From NCBI GenBank assembly GCA_035506535.1, contig DATJPE010000001.1:44093-108092 (forward strand): a stretch of 64,000 bases of DNA. Direction: 5' to 3'. This document shows, piece by piece, positions 54,485-62,741 of the stretch (positions within the stretch are counted from its first letter, which is position 1; each line of letters starts with the position of its first letter). The position numbers and the translations under genes were made by a program. The notes beneath the pieces were generated by a model. The model was not told the origin of the DNA. It saw only the letters and a program-made list of their open reading frames with translations, and searched no databases. Origin of the DNA: Actinomycetes bacterium (GTDB lineage Bacteria; Actinomycetota; Actinomycetes; DATJPE01).

Positions 54485-56014
54485 ATGCCGGACGACGAGG
54501 CACCCGCCCTGGAGACGCTGCGGACGAGGGTGCTCGCCGGCGGCGCGGCTCGCTACCACGAGGCGGCGGCGGCCAAGGGCAAGCTGTTCGCGCGCGAGCG
54601 CGTACGGCTGCTCGTCGACGAGGGCTCCTTCGCCGAGGACGGCCTGCTGGCCAACGTCCTGGCCGAGGGGCTGCCCGCGGACGGCGTCGTCACCGGCAGC
54701 GCCACCGTCGACGGGCGCCCGGTCTGCCTGATGGCCAACGACTCGACGGTGAAGGCCGGCTCGTGGGGTGCGCGCACCGTCGAGAAGATCATCCGGGTGA
54801 TCGAGCGCGCCTACGCCACCGGCGTGCCCATGGTCTACCTCGTCGACTCGGCCGGCGCCCGGATCACCGACCAGGTCGCGATGTTCCCGGGGCGGCGGGG
54901 TGCGGGACGCATCTTCCACACCCAGGTACGCGCCTCCGGCTCGATCCCGCAGGTGTGCGCGCTGTTCGGGCCGAGTGCGGCCGGTGGGGCGTACATCCCG
55001 GCGTTCTGCGACCTGGTCGTCATGGTCGAGGGCAACGCGTCGATGTACCTCGGCTCCGCGCGCATGGTCGAGATGGTGACCGGCGAGAAGACGACGCTGG
55101 AGGAGATGGGCGGGGCCCGGGTCCATTGCGAGCAGTCCGGGGTCGGGCACGTGCTCGTCCCGGACGAGCCCGCGGCCCTGGAGGTCGTCCGGCGCTTCCT
55201 CTCCCTGCTTCCGTCGTCGTGGACCGGTACGCCTCCCGCGGCCGACCCCCGACCGCCGGAGCCGGTCGACCTTGCGTCGCTCGTCCCGGCGAGCGAGCGC
55301 CAGGTCTTCGACATGCGCCGCTTCGTCCGCGGCCTGCTCGACGCAGACTCCTTCTTCGAGGTGCACGCGCGCTGGGCGCGCGAGCTCGTCACGGGGATCG
55401 GCCGCCTCGAGGGCGAGGTGGTGGGCATCGTCGCGAACAACCCGATGGTCAAGGGCGGGGTGCTCTTCGTCGACTCGGCGGACAAGGCCACCCGCTTCGT
55501 CCAGATGTGTGATGCGTTCAACGTCCCGCTGGTGTTCCTCGCGGACGTACCCGGCTTCATGGTCGGCACGGCCGTCGAGAAGCAGGGCATCATCCGCCAC
55601 GGCGCCAAGATGATCAGCGCGGTGTCGGAGGCGACGGTCCCGAAGGTGTGCGTCGTCGTGCGCAAGGCGTACGGCGCCGGCCTGTACGCCATGTGCGGGC
55701 CCGCCTTCGACGCGGATGCCACGCTCGCGCTCCCGTCGGCCCGGATCGCCGTGATGGGTGCGGAGGCGGCGGTGAACGCCGTCTACGCCAACACGATCGC
55801 CGCACTGCCCGAGGACGAGCAGGCGGCCTTCGTTGCGGCCCGGCGGGCGGAGTACGACGAGGACGTCGACCTGATCCGGCTGGCCAGCGAGCTCGTGGTG
55901 GATGCAGTCGTCGAGCCGGACGAGCTGCGCGGGGAGCTCGTCCGCCGGCTACGGGCTGCGGCGACCAAGGACCGCTCCTTCTCCCGCCGCCGCCACGGGA
56001 TCACCCCCGTCTAG
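54485..56014 (+). CDS. Acyl-CoA carboxylase beta subunit, second paralogue
   Basis: A 509-residue carboxyltransferase. YLVDSAGARITDQVAMFPGR and FGPSAAGGAYIPAFCD form the first domain, and VPGFMVGTAVEKQGIIRHGAK the second. The substrate loop reads RKAYGAGLYAMCGPAFDADA, unlike the GGAYDVM of PccB, so a different acyl-CoA (for example a branched or longer one) is likely; I cannot assign it. No biotin carboxylase or AccE gene is beside it, so it may share the alpha subunit at 40.5-42.3 kb. It ends 18 bases before stem-loop B1. Confidence 0.88.
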   Translation: MPDDEAPALETLRTRVLAGGAARYHEAAAAKGKLFARERVRLLVDEGSFAEDGLLANVLAEGLPADGVVTGSATVDGRPVCLMANDSTVKAGSWGARTVEKIIRVIERAYATGVPMVYLVDSAGARITDQVAMFPGRRGAGRIFHTQVRASGSIPQVCALFGPSAAGGAYIPAFCDLVVMVEGNASMYLGSARMVEMVTGEKTTLEEMGGARVHCEQSGVGHVLVPDEPAALEVVRRFLSLLPSSWTGTPPAADPRPPEPVDLASLVPASERQVFDMRRFVRGLLDADSFFEVHARWARELVTGIGRLEGEVVGIVANNPMVKGGVLFVDSADKATRFVQMCDAFNVPLVFLADVPGFMVGTAVEKQGIIRHGAKMISAVSEATVPKVCVVVRKAYGAGLYAMCGPAFDADATLALPSARIAVMGAEAAVNAVYANTIAALPEDEQAAFVAARRAEYDEDVDLIRLASELVVDAVVEPDELRGELVRRLRAAATKDRSFSRRRHGITPV

Positions 56015-56032
56015 CGACCACCCTCCACTCCG

Positions 56033-56091
56033 GCGATTGCGCGGAATCGGGGGGTTGGGGCGCTCGGAAGGTCTGGATTCCGCGCAATCGC
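56033..56091. terminator. Stem-loop between convergent carboxyltransferase and anti-sigma-like genes (element B1)
   Basis: A perfect 16-bp stem, GCGATTGCGCGGAATC (56033-56048) against 56076-56091, with a 27-base loop. Read on the minus strand the loop starts CAGACCTTC. An almost identical copy, B2, lies at 57701-57759. Confidence 0.8.
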
Positions 56092-56151
56092 GGTCAGTGC
56101 GTCGGGCGACAGTCCGAGCAGCGGGCATTGGTTGGTCCCCTGACACGAGGG

Positions 56152-57015
56152 TCACAGGCCGGTCAGGGCGTTGCCGAGGTCGATGAACTGCTCCGTCGAG
56201 GGCACCTGGGGCCAGCTGCTGCTCATCATGACCACGGTCATCCCGTGCTTGGTGAAGTAGGCGTCGTCACCCCAGATCTCCTTGCGGCCCCAATGGGTCA
56301 CGTACCCCTTGACGCCGGCGATTCGGACGGTGGTCGTGGTGAAGTACAGACCCTGCAGATTCGGGTTGGTCCCCGGGAGAGTGGGGAGGGGGAACTTGCC
56401 GACGAGGATCGTCATGCGAACCTGTGTGGAGGGGGACGCTTGGATGGCGGGCGTTGCCGGTCGCCCCACTTCGAATGACGCGGCCCACCTCGGCGGCGCC
56501 AGCCACCTCGGACCGGTCCCTAGCCATTTGTCCGTGAGATCCCAGTCGCTCGTCAGCACAACCCGGTCCGTGCGGAGGCGTAGCGGGAACGCGGGCGCGG
56601 GGTCGGGCAGGCGGACGACCTGCACGTACCTGGGTGGCCGTCCACTCGGCTTGGGGGAGCTGACGGACGTGCTCGCGCGGGCGTGACTCCCGGCCGCGGC
56701 GGGGTTCGACCTGTTCGCAGAGACGGCCGGGCGGGCTGTCTGAGTCGTCCGGCTGGCTGAGGCGGTGGCGGAAGCAGGGGGCGTGGGACGGCCCACCGGC
56801 GTCGGGCCCTCGCCCGTGCGCGTCCCCGCGTCGCCGAACGCCAGCGTGCCCAGGAGCGCGGCGGCGGCTGTCACGAGCGCAGCCGCGGCGGCCATGAAGG
56901 CGCGCTGCCGGGTACGCAGCCGCCGGCCCCTCGCCATGGCCGAGTGGAGGTCGACCCTCGAGGGCGGGGCGTCGCGTCCCGCACGGTCGAAGCGGGTGCG
57001 CAGGTCGGTGCTCAT
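56152..57015 (-). CDS. Single-pass membrane protein, probable partner of the ECF sigma factor
   Basis: A 287-residue protein. A cytosolic N-terminus of about 38 residues (MSTDLRTRFDRAGRDAPPSRVDLHSAMARGRR) precedes one transmembrane helix (about 40-61). A Pro/Thr/Ser/Ala-rich stretch (about 65-125) leads to an external domain with several Trp residues. The topology and ATGA overlap with the sigma gene fit an anti-sigma factor, but there is no HxxxCxxC zinc motif and the cytosolic part is very short. It resembles the membrane proteins that often follow SigE-family sigma genes. Function by context only. Confidence 0.7.
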   Translation of the reverse strand: MSTDLRTRFDRAGRDAPPSRVDLHSAMARGRRLRTRQRAFMAAAAALVTAAAALLGTLAFGDAGTRTGEGPTPVGRPTPPASATASASRTTQTARPAVSANRSNPAAAGSHARASTSVSSPKPSGRPPRYVQVVRLPDPAPAFPLRLRTDRVVLTSDWDLTDKWLGTGPRWLAPPRWAASFEVGRPATPAIQASPSTQVRMTILVGKFPLPTLPGTNPNLQGLYFTTTTVRIAGVKGYVTHWGRKEIWGDDAYFTKHGMTVVMMSSSWPQVPSTEQFIDLGNALTGL

Positions 57016-57596
57016 GCCAGGCTCCGCGGTGCTCGCGTGACGGACGAAGGGGAACCCGATGGCGCACCGGACGGAGCCAGCTCGCGTCTCAGGCTCTCGG
57101 TGGCTCGGGAGAGCCTGCTCTTGACCGTGCCGGGGCGTACGCCGAGCACGGCGGCGATCTGTTCCAGGGGGAGGTCATCGCCGTAGCGCAGGACGACGAC
57201 GGCTCGTTGGCCGGGCGGCAGCGACCGAAGCGCACGTGCGAGCTCGTCGTCGGCGCGCTCGACCCGGCCCATGGCCTGCTCGCTCGAGCGGTCCGCGCGG
57301 TCCGGGACGGCGTCGACCGGGGTCTCGCGGCGCCACGGGCGGCGACGCTCGTCGAGCAGCTTGTGCAGCATGACGCGGGCGGCGTACGCGTCCAGGTTGC
57401 CGCCACGTGCAATCCGCGGCCACGACTTGAACATCCCGGCGAGCGACTCCTGGACGAGGTCGTCCGCGGTGTGCCAGTCCCCGCTGAGCAGGTAGGCCCG
57501 GCGCCGAAGCGTCGGCATCCGGCTCGCGGCCCACGCCAGGAACCCGGCGTCGTCGGCCGTGGGCAGATCGGGGTCGTCCAGTTCCTGACGAACCAC
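57012..57596 (-). CDS. ECF sigma factor, SigE family
   Basis: A 194-residue ECF sigma factor. Region 2 is RRRAYLLSGDWHTADDLVQESLAGMFKSW (in part about residues 33-60) and region 4 contains LPPGQRAVVVLRYGDDLPLEQIAAVLGV followed by GTVKSRLSRATESLRREL. The SGDWHTADDLVQ pattern marks the actinobacterial SigE-like subfamily. GTG 57596 is chosen because gagagggg lies about 9 bases upstream; upstream TTG starts are less likely. The stop overlaps the membrane protein gene. Stem-loop B2 lies upstream and B1 beyond the partner gene, so the pair is bracketed by matching repeats. Confidence 0.9.
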   Translation of the reverse strand: MVRQELDDPDLPTADDAGFLAWAASRMPTLRRRAYLLSGDWHTADDLVQESLAGMFKSWPRIARGGNLDAYAARVMLHKLLDERRRPWRRETPVDAVPDRADRSSEQAMGRVERADDELARALRSLPPGQRAVVVLRYGDDLPLEQIAAVLGVRPGTVKSRLSRATESLRRELAPSGAPSGSPSSVTRAPRSLA

Positions 57597-57700
57597 GTCC
57601 GCCAACCCCTCTCGTCCCTGCGGCTGGGAACGACCCAACCATCGATCGCCCGATAAGCGCGATCAAGGTGTCGGAAGGTTCCGTCCGTCCACGCGATCCG

Positions 57701-57759
57701 GCGATTGCGCGGAATCGGGGGGTTGCGCCGCTCTGAAGGCCTGGATTCCGCGAAATCGC
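57701..57759. terminator. Stem-loop downstream of gtrA (element B2)
   Basis: The left arm 57701-57716 is identical to B1; the right arm 57744-57759 has one substitution, leaving one mismatch in the stem. The 27-base loop is of equal length and mostly conserved, reading CAGGCCTTC after the first arm on the minus strand. It lies 8 bases past the gtrA stop. Confidence 0.8.
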
Positions 57760-57766
57760 GAGCAGG

Positions 57767-58255
57767 TCAGACGGGGTCGCGCAGGGTCTCGGCGAGGGGG
57801 TCGTCGGTGTCGGCCTGGCCCGGAACGAAGACGTAGCGCCGGTAGCTCCAGAAGCGGAACGCGGTGGCCAGACCCAGGCCGATGACGTTGGCCGAGATGT
57901 TGTCCGCGAGGGGGGAGGTGAGCCCGAGGCCGTAGTGCGTGAGCGCCAGCACGCTCAAGGTGATGGCTAGGCCGATCGCGTTGAGCACGAAGAAGATGGC
58001 GTACTCGCGCGCCGGGCTGCCCTTGGGCCGCGCGCCGTAGGTCCAGAACCGGTTGCCGACGTAGGCCACCACCGTCGCGACGACGGTAGAGATGGCCTTC
58101 GCGGTCAACGGCTTCTCGTGCAGGACGCCGTCGCCACCGCCGTAGCGGAGCAGGTTGAACAGGCCGACGTCGACGAGGTAGGCGAGGCCGCCCACCGTGA
58201 GGAACCGGACCAGCTCCGGGCTCAGCCGTCGGACGGCCTGAGTCAAGGCGGTCAC
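57767..58255 (-). CDS. GtrA-family membrane protein
   Basis: A 162-residue protein with four hydrophobic helices of the GtrA family (about residues 15-35, 48-66, 82-102, 118-138): FLTVGGLAYLVDVGLFNLL, the family's VVAYVGNRFWTYG, and FRFWSYRRYVF near the end. Members are thought to move or help transfer undecaprenyl-linked sugars for cell-wall glycan modification. GTG 58255 has TATCCT 6 bases upstream. It is orthologous by position to M. tuberculosis Rv3277. Confidence 0.9.
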   Translation of the reverse strand: MTALTQAVRRLSPELVRFLTVGGLAYLVDVGLFNLLRYGGGDGVLHEKPLTAKAISTVVATVVAYVGNRFWTYGARPKGSPAREYAIFFVLNAIGLAITLSVLALTHYGLGLTSPLADNISANVIGLGLATAFRFWSYRRYVFVPGQADTDDPLAETLRDPV

Positions 58256-58261
58256 CCCTGG

Positions 58262-58267
58262 AGGATA
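58262..58267 (-). promoter_or_regulatory. -10 element of gtrA, leaderless type
   Basis: On the minus strand TATCCT lies 6 bases before GTG 58255. Confidence 0.5.
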
Positions 58268-58298
58268 GCCGGGCCGCCTGAGAGGTCCCTGCACGCCA

Positions 58299-58342
58299 GA
58301 CGTGACACCATGACGTCAGGACGGAAGCCCGACTGTCACGTC
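58299..58342. repeat. Stem-loop upstream of the acyl-CoA dehydrogenase gene (element E)
   Basis: GACGTGACA (58299-58307) pairs perfectly with TGTCACGTC (58334-58342) over a 26-base loop containing GGAAGCCC. It lies between divergent gtrA and the dehydrogenase, so it is the only element of this group not behind a stop codon. It may be an operator or leader hairpin. Confidence 0.55.
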
Positions 58343-58372
58343 GACAACGGGGTGCCCGCCGAAGGAGGGACC

Positions 58373-59530
58373 GTGGTCGACATCGGCCTGGACGAGGAGC
58401 ACGTCGCCCTGCGCGAGTCGGTACGCGCGTTCGCGACGGAGGTCGTGGCGCCGCAGGTCGCCGGCTGGTACGAGAAGGGGACCTTCCCCGTCGACGCCGT
58501 ACGTCAGATGGGCCGCATGGGCCTGTTCGGGCTCTCGCTCCCCGAGGACGTGGGCGGGATGGGCGGTGGGCTGCTGGCGCTCGGGGTCGCCATCGAGGAG
58601 CTGGCCCGGGTCGACTCCTCCCTCGCCATCACCCTCGAGGCCGGTGTCTCCCTGGGCGCGATGCCCATCCACCGCTTCGGCTCCCCCGAGCTCAAGCGGG
58701 CCTGGCTGCCCCGGCTGGCCAGCGGCGAGGTGCTCGGGGCCTTCGGGCTCACCGAGGCGGCCGGCGGCACCGACGCCGGGGCCACGCGCACCACGGCCCG
58801 ACTCGAGGGTGGGGAGTGGGTCCTCAACGGAAGCAAGGCGTTCATCACCAACAGCGGGACCGAGCTCACCGCGTTCGTCATCGTCACTGCGGTGACCGGC
58901 ACGCGTCCGGACGGGCGTCCCGAGATCTCCTCGATCCTCGTCCCGCAGGGCACGCCGGGCTTCACGGTCGGGCCGTCCTATGACAAGGTCGGCTGGCGCT
59001 GCTCGGACACCCACGAGCTCGCCTTCGAGGACTGCCGGGTGCCGGCCGAGCACCTCGTCGGGCAGCGCGGGCGCGGCTTCGCGCAGTTCCTCGAGATCCT
59101 CGACGGCGGCCGGGTGGCGATCGCGGCACTGGCGACCGGGCTCGCCCAGGGATGCGTGGACGAGAGCACGCGTTACGCCGTCCAGCGCGAGGCCTTCGGC
59201 CGCCCGATCGGCGCCAACCAGGCGGTCGCCTTCCAGGTGGCCGACCTCGATGCCCGTGCCCACACCGCGCGGCTCGCCTGGTGGCACGCAGCGGGGCTGG
59301 CCGACTCCGGGCGGCCGTACCGGCGGGAGGCGGCCATCGCCAAGCTGGTCGCCTCCGAGGCGGCGATGGACAACGCGCGCTGGGCGGTCCAGGTGCACGG
59401 CGGCTACGGCTACACCAACGAGTCGGCGGTCGGCCGCTTCTACCGGGACGCGAAGATCCTCGAGATCGGCGAGGGTACGTCCGAGGTGCAGCGCCTGCTC
59501 ATCGCGAGGGACCTCGGCCTGCCCGTCTGA
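58373..59530 (+). CDS. Acyl-CoA dehydrogenase
   Basis: A 385-residue FAD-dependent acyl-CoA dehydrogenase carrying out alpha,beta-desaturation. AFGLTEAAGGTDAGATRTTA and VLNGSKAFITNSG form the flavin/substrate core. The C-terminal QVHGGYGYTNESAVGRFYRDAKILEIGEGTSEV-type segment (quoted in part as YGYTNESAVGRFYRDAKI) contains the usual catalytic region, with Glu in IGEGTSEVQR. The chain length of the substrate is unknown. GTG 58373 is preceded by gaaggaggg. It is followed by inverted repeat D. Confidence 0.9.
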   Translation: MVDIGLDEEHVALRESVRAFATEVVAPQVAGWYEKGTFPVDAVRQMGRMGLFGLSLPEDVGGMGGGLLALGVAIEELARVDSSLAITLEAGVSLGAMPIHRFGSPELKRAWLPRLASGEVLGAFGLTEAAGGTDAGATRTTARLEGGEWVLNGSKAFITNSGTELTAFVIVTAVTGTRPDGRPEISSILVPQGTPGFTVGPSYDKVGWRCSDTHELAFEDCRVPAEHLVGQRGRGFAQFLEILDGGRVAIAALATGLAQGCVDESTRYAVQREAFGRPIGANQAVAFQVADLDARAHTARLAWWHAAGLADSGRPYRREAAIAKLVASEAAMDNARWAVQVHGGYGYTNESAVGRFYRDAKILEIGEGTSEVQRLLIARDLGLPV

Positions 59531-59552
59531 GCCCGGGCAGCATGCCTGTCCA

Positions 59553-59624
59553 CCCGCGAGTCCGAGGCCTTCGTCGGTCTTGTTCCTGCGCAGGGTGGCC
59601 CCGCTGTCGAGGGGCACTCGCGGG
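59553..59624. terminator. Inverted repeat downstream of the acyl-CoA dehydrogenase gene (element D)
   Basis: CCCGCGAGT (59553-59561) pairs with ACTCGCGGG (59616-59624) over a long 54-base loop. In transcript sense the sequence after the first arm reads CCGAGGCCTTCG, the motif shared with B and C. It starts 23 bases past the stop. Confidence 0.5.
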
Positions 59625-59655
59625 GGGCACTGAGCGCGCTCCGCGTTGCGCTGGC

Positions 59656-59661
59656 TACGCT
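59656..59661 (+). promoter_or_regulatory. -10 element of purK, leaderless type
   Basis: TACGCT lies 8 bases before GTG 59670. Confidence 0.45.
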
Positions 59662-59669
59662 CGCGGCTC

Positions 59670-60824
59670 GTGAGCCTCGCCGGAGCCCCTGTCGTGGGCA
59701 TGGTGGGCGGCGGCCAGCTCGCCCGGATGACCCACCAGGCCGGCATCTCCCTCGGTGTGCGTTTCCGCCTGCTCTCGGAGGCTGCCGACTCCGCGGCCGC
59801 CCAGGTCGTCTCGGACGTGACCGTCGGTGACGTGGACGACCTGGACACCCTGCGCGCCTTCGCAGAGGGATGCGACGTCGTCACGTTCGACCACGAGCAG
59901 GTGCCGACGCGCCACCTTCGCGTGCTGGAGGCCCAGGGGTACGTCGTCCGCCCCGGCCCGGCCGCGCTCGAGCACGCGCAGGACAAGATCCTCATGCGCG
60001 AACGGCTCTCCGCGGACGGCGTACCTGTCCCCACGTGGGCCCCGGTCGCGACCCTGGCCGAGCTCGAGGAGTTCGCGGAGGAGCATGGCTGGCCGGTGGT
60101 GCTGAAGACCGCACGCGGCGGCTACGACGGCAAGGGCGTCCACGTCGTCGACTCCCTCGACCAGGCCTCGGGGGTGCTCGCGTCGTCGCGAGCCACCGGG
60201 GTACGGCTGCTCGCCGAACAGCACGTGCCGTACACGCGCGAGCTCGCCGCCCTGGTCGCTCGATCCCCGAGTGGCCAGGCCGTCGCCTATCCCGTGGTCG
60301 AGACGCTGCAGATCCGCGGCGTGTGCCGGGAGGTGGTGGCCCCGGCCCCCGGCCTGTCCGCCGAGCACGCGGCCCTCGCGCAGCAGGTGGCCCTCGAGGT
60401 CGCCGGGGTGCTCGGCGTCGTCGGTCTCATGGCGGTGGAGATGTTCGAGACCGTCGGCGGCGTCCTGGTCAACGAGCTCGCGATGCGTCCGCACAACAGT
60501 GGGCACTGGACGATCGACGGCTCGGTCACCTCGCAGTTCGAGCAGCACCTGCGGGCGGTGCTGGACTACCCGCTCGGCTCCCCGGCGGCGCTCGCCCCGC
60601 ACACGGTCATGGTCAACGTCCTCGGCGGCGACCTGCCGGACCTGCACGGCGGCTTCCGGCACGTGCTGGCCCGCGACCCCGGGCTGCACGTCCACGTGTA
60701 CGGCAAGCAGGTGCGCGCGGGCCGTAAGGTCGGCCACGTGACCGTGACGGGCGCGGACCTCGGCGACCTGCTGGAGCGGGGCCGCCACGCGGCGGCGTAC
60801 CTGCGCGGTGACGTGGATGAGTGA
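59670..60824 (+). CDS. purK: N5-carboxyaminoimidazole ribonucleotide synthase
   Basis: A 384-residue ATP-grasp enzyme turning AIR, bicarbonate and ATP into N5-CAIR in purine synthesis. [18 protein letters not shown] is the N-terminal fold, [15 protein letters not shown] the ATP-binding loop, and [27 protein letters not shown] (here in part) the active-site C-terminal segment. GTG 59670 is favoured by promoter spacing; an ATG at 59646 is upstream of the -10 element. The end overlaps purE by 8 bases. Confidence 0.95.
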   Translation: MSLAGAPVVGMVGGGQLARMTHQAGISLGVRFRLLSEAADSAAAQVVSDVTVGDVDDLDTLRAFAEGCDVVTFDHEQVPTRHLRVLEAQGYVVRPGPAALEHAQDKILMRERLSADGVPVPTWAPVATLAELEEFAEEHGWPVVLKTARGGYDGKGVHVVDSLDQASGVLASSRATGVRLLAEQHVPYTRELAALVARSPSGQAVAYPVVETLQIRGVCREVVAPAPGLSAEHAALAQQVALEVAGVLGVVGLMAVEMFETVGGVLVNELAMRPHNSGHWTIDGSVTSQFEQHLRAVLDYPLGSPAALAPHTVMVNVLGGDLPDLHGGFRHVLARDPGLHVHVYGKQVRAGRKVGHVTVTGADLGDLLERGRHAAAYLRGDVDE

Positions 60825-61344
60825 GGCGGCGGACCCCCTCGTCGGGGTGGTGATGGGGTCGGACTCCGACTGGCCGGTGCTCCAGGCCGCGGCCGAGGTC
60901 CTCGCAGACTTCGACGTCGCCTTCGAGGTGGACGTGGTCTCCGCGCACCGCATGCCGCGCGAGATGGTGGCCTACGCCGAGTCGGCAGCCGGCCGCGGGC
61001 TGCGCGTGATCATCGCCGGGGCCGGCGGCGCCGCCCACCTCCCGGGGATGCTCGCGTCGGTGACGCCGCTGCCCGTGGTCGGCGTACCGGTCCCGCTGGA
61101 GCAGCTCTCCGGGCTGGACTCGCTGCTGTCCATCGTGCAGATGCCGGCCGGCGTGCCGGTCGCGACGGTCTCCATCGGCGGCGCGCGCAACGCCGGGCTG
61201 CTCGCCGTACGGATCCTCGCCGTCTCCGACGCGCGCCTTCGCGAGCGGATGATCGGGTTCCAGGCGGAGCTCAACGCGACGGCCAAGGCGAAGGGCCAAG
61301 CCCTGCGCCGCCGGCGGGAGACGCCCACCGGCTTCAGCGCCTAG
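60817..61344 (+). CDS. purE: N5-carboxyaminoimidazole ribonucleotide mutase
   Basis: A 175-residue class I PurE that moves the carboxylate of N5-CAIR to give [14 protein letters not shown] at the N-terminus, VSAHRMP and [12 protein letters not shown] carry the active-site Ser, Asp and His residues. ATG 60817 is chosen (MSEAADPL), overlapping purK by 8 bases; GTG 60808 is in frame. Paired with PurK it forms the bacterial two-step route. Confidence 0.95.
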   Translation: MSEAADPLVGVVMGSDSDWPVLQAAAEVLADFDVAFEVDVVSAHRMPREMVAYAESAAGRGLRVIIAGAGGAAHLPGMLASVTPLPVVGVPVPLEQLSGLDSLLSIVQMPAGVPVATVSIGGARNAGLLAVRILAVSDARLRERMIGFQAELNATAKAKGQALRRRRETPTGFSA

Positions 61345-61355
61345 CTCGCCTCTTC

Positions 61356-61369
61356 CCCGCAAGAGCGGG
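61356..61369. terminator. Short hairpin between convergent purE and ugd
   Basis: CCCGC AAGA GCGGG, a 5-bp stem with a 4-base loop, in the 32-base gap between the two stops. Confidence 0.4.
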
Positions 61370-61376
61370 TGGACGG

Positions 61377-62702
61377 TCAGGGGCGCCCGAGGCCCCGGTA
61401 CGTCCAGCCGGCGGCGCGCCACGCCGATGCGTCGAGGATGTTGCGGGCGTCGATGACGCTGCGCTCGGCCACCACCTCGCCCAGCTCGGCCGGGTCGAGC
61501 TCGCGGAACTCGCGCCATTCGGTGAGGTGGAGAACCAGGTCGGCCGACTTCGCGGCGTCCACGACGCTGTCGGCGTAGGTCAGCGTCGGGAACAGGCGCC
61601 TCGCGTTGTCCATCGCCTTGGGGTCGTACACCGACACCTGGGCGCCCTGCAGCTGCAGCTGGCCGGCGACGTTGAGGGCGGGGGAGTCGCGGATGTCGTC
61701 GGAGTCGGGCTTGAACGCCGCCCCCAGCACCGCCACCCGACGGCCTAGCACGGAACCACCGCACGCCTCGCGTGCCAGGCTCACGACGCGCTCGCGCTGC
61801 CGCATGTTGATGGCGTCCACCTCGCGCAGGAACGTGAGGTCGGCACCCAGCTCGCCGGCCCTGGCCATGAAGGCGCGGATGTCCTTGGGCAGGCACCCGC
61901 CGCCGAAGCCGAGACCGGCGTTGAGGAACTTGCGCCCGATCCGTACGTCGTGGCCGATCGCGTCAGCGAGCGTCGTCACGTCCGCCCCAACGGTCTCGCA
62001 GACCTCCGAGATGGCGTTGATGAAGGAGATCTTGGTGGCGAGGAAGGCATTCGCGGACACCTTCACCAGCTCGGCCGTGGCCAGGTCGGTGACGATGAGC
62101 GGCGTGCCGGCCTCCAGCATCGGCCGGTAGACCTCGCGCAGGAGCTGCTCGGCGCGGGCGGTGTCGTGAGCCGGCTCGAGGCCGAGCACCAGCCGGTCAG
62201 GGTGCAGGGTGTCCTCGACGGCGAAGCCCTCACGCAGGAACTCGGGGTTCCAGACCAGGGCGACGTCCTCGCCGGCCGGAGCCAGCAGCCGCAGCTTCGC
62301 GGCGAGCCGGGCGGCCGTGCCCACCGGGACCGTCGACTTGCCGGCGACGACGCTCGGCCGCGTGAGCAGTGGCGCGAGGCTCTCGACCACCGCGTCGAGC
62401 GCCGAGACGTCGGCGGCGTACTCGCCCTTCTTCTGCGGGGTTCCGACGCCGATGAAGTGGACGTCGCCGAAGTCGGCCGCCTCCGCGTAGCTCGTCGTGA
62501 ACCGCAGCCGCCCCGACTCGATGTTGCGCTCGAGGATCTCGTCCAGCCCAGGCTCGAAGAATGGCACCCGCCCCTCGGAGAGGGCCTCGATCTTCGCCGG
62601 GTCGACGTCGACGCCCAGGACCTCGTACCCGAGCTCGGCCATGCAGGCGGCGTGGGTCGCTCCGAGATAGCCGGTGCCGAACACGGTGATGCGCAACGTC
62701 AT
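61377..62702 (-). CDS. UDP-glucose 6-dehydrogenase
   Basis: A 441-residue UDP-glucose/GDP-mannose dehydrogenase family enzyme oxidising UDP-glucose to UDP-glucuronate with two NAD. VFGTGYLGATHAACMAELGY is the NAD fold, GVGTPQKKG and WNPEFLREG the substrate loops, and FGGGCLPKDI near residue 265 has the catalytic Cys. The C-terminal UDP-binding domain is complete. ATG 62702 is preferred because TAACCT lies exactly 6 bases upstream; GTG 62708 would abut that element. It makes a precursor for envelope or capsular glycans and separates purE from fadE25, which adjoin in M. tuberculosis. Confidence 0.92.
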   Translation of the reverse strand: MTLRITVFGTGYLGATHAACMAELGYEVLGVDVDPAKIEALSEGRVPFFEPGLDEILERNIESGRLRFTTSYAEAADFGDVHFIGVGTPQKKGEYAADVSALDAVVESLAPLLTRPSVVAGKSTVPVGTAARLAAKLRLLAPAGEDVALVWNPEFLREGFAVEDTLHPDRLVLGLEPAHDTARAEQLLREVYRPMLEAGTPLIVTDLATAELVKVSANAFLATKISFINAISEVCETVGADVTTLADAIGHDVRIGRKFLNAGLGFGGGCLPKDIRAFMARAGELGADLTFLREVDAINMRQRERVVSLAREACGGSVLGRRVAVLGAAFKPDSDDIRDSPALNVAGQLQLQGAQVSVYDPKAMDNARRLFPTLTYADSVVDAAKSADLVLHLTEWREFRELDPAELGEVVAERSVIDARNILDASAWRAAGWTYRGLGRP

Positions 62703-62708
62703 GCGCAC

Positions 62709-62714
62709 AGGTTA
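62709..62714 (-). promoter_or_regulatory. -10 element of the UDP-glucose dehydrogenase gene, leaderless type
   Basis: On the minus strand TAACCT lies 6 bases before ATG 62702. Confidence 0.55.
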
Positions 62715-62741
62715 CGTGGGGGCCGTGCACGCACTGTTACT

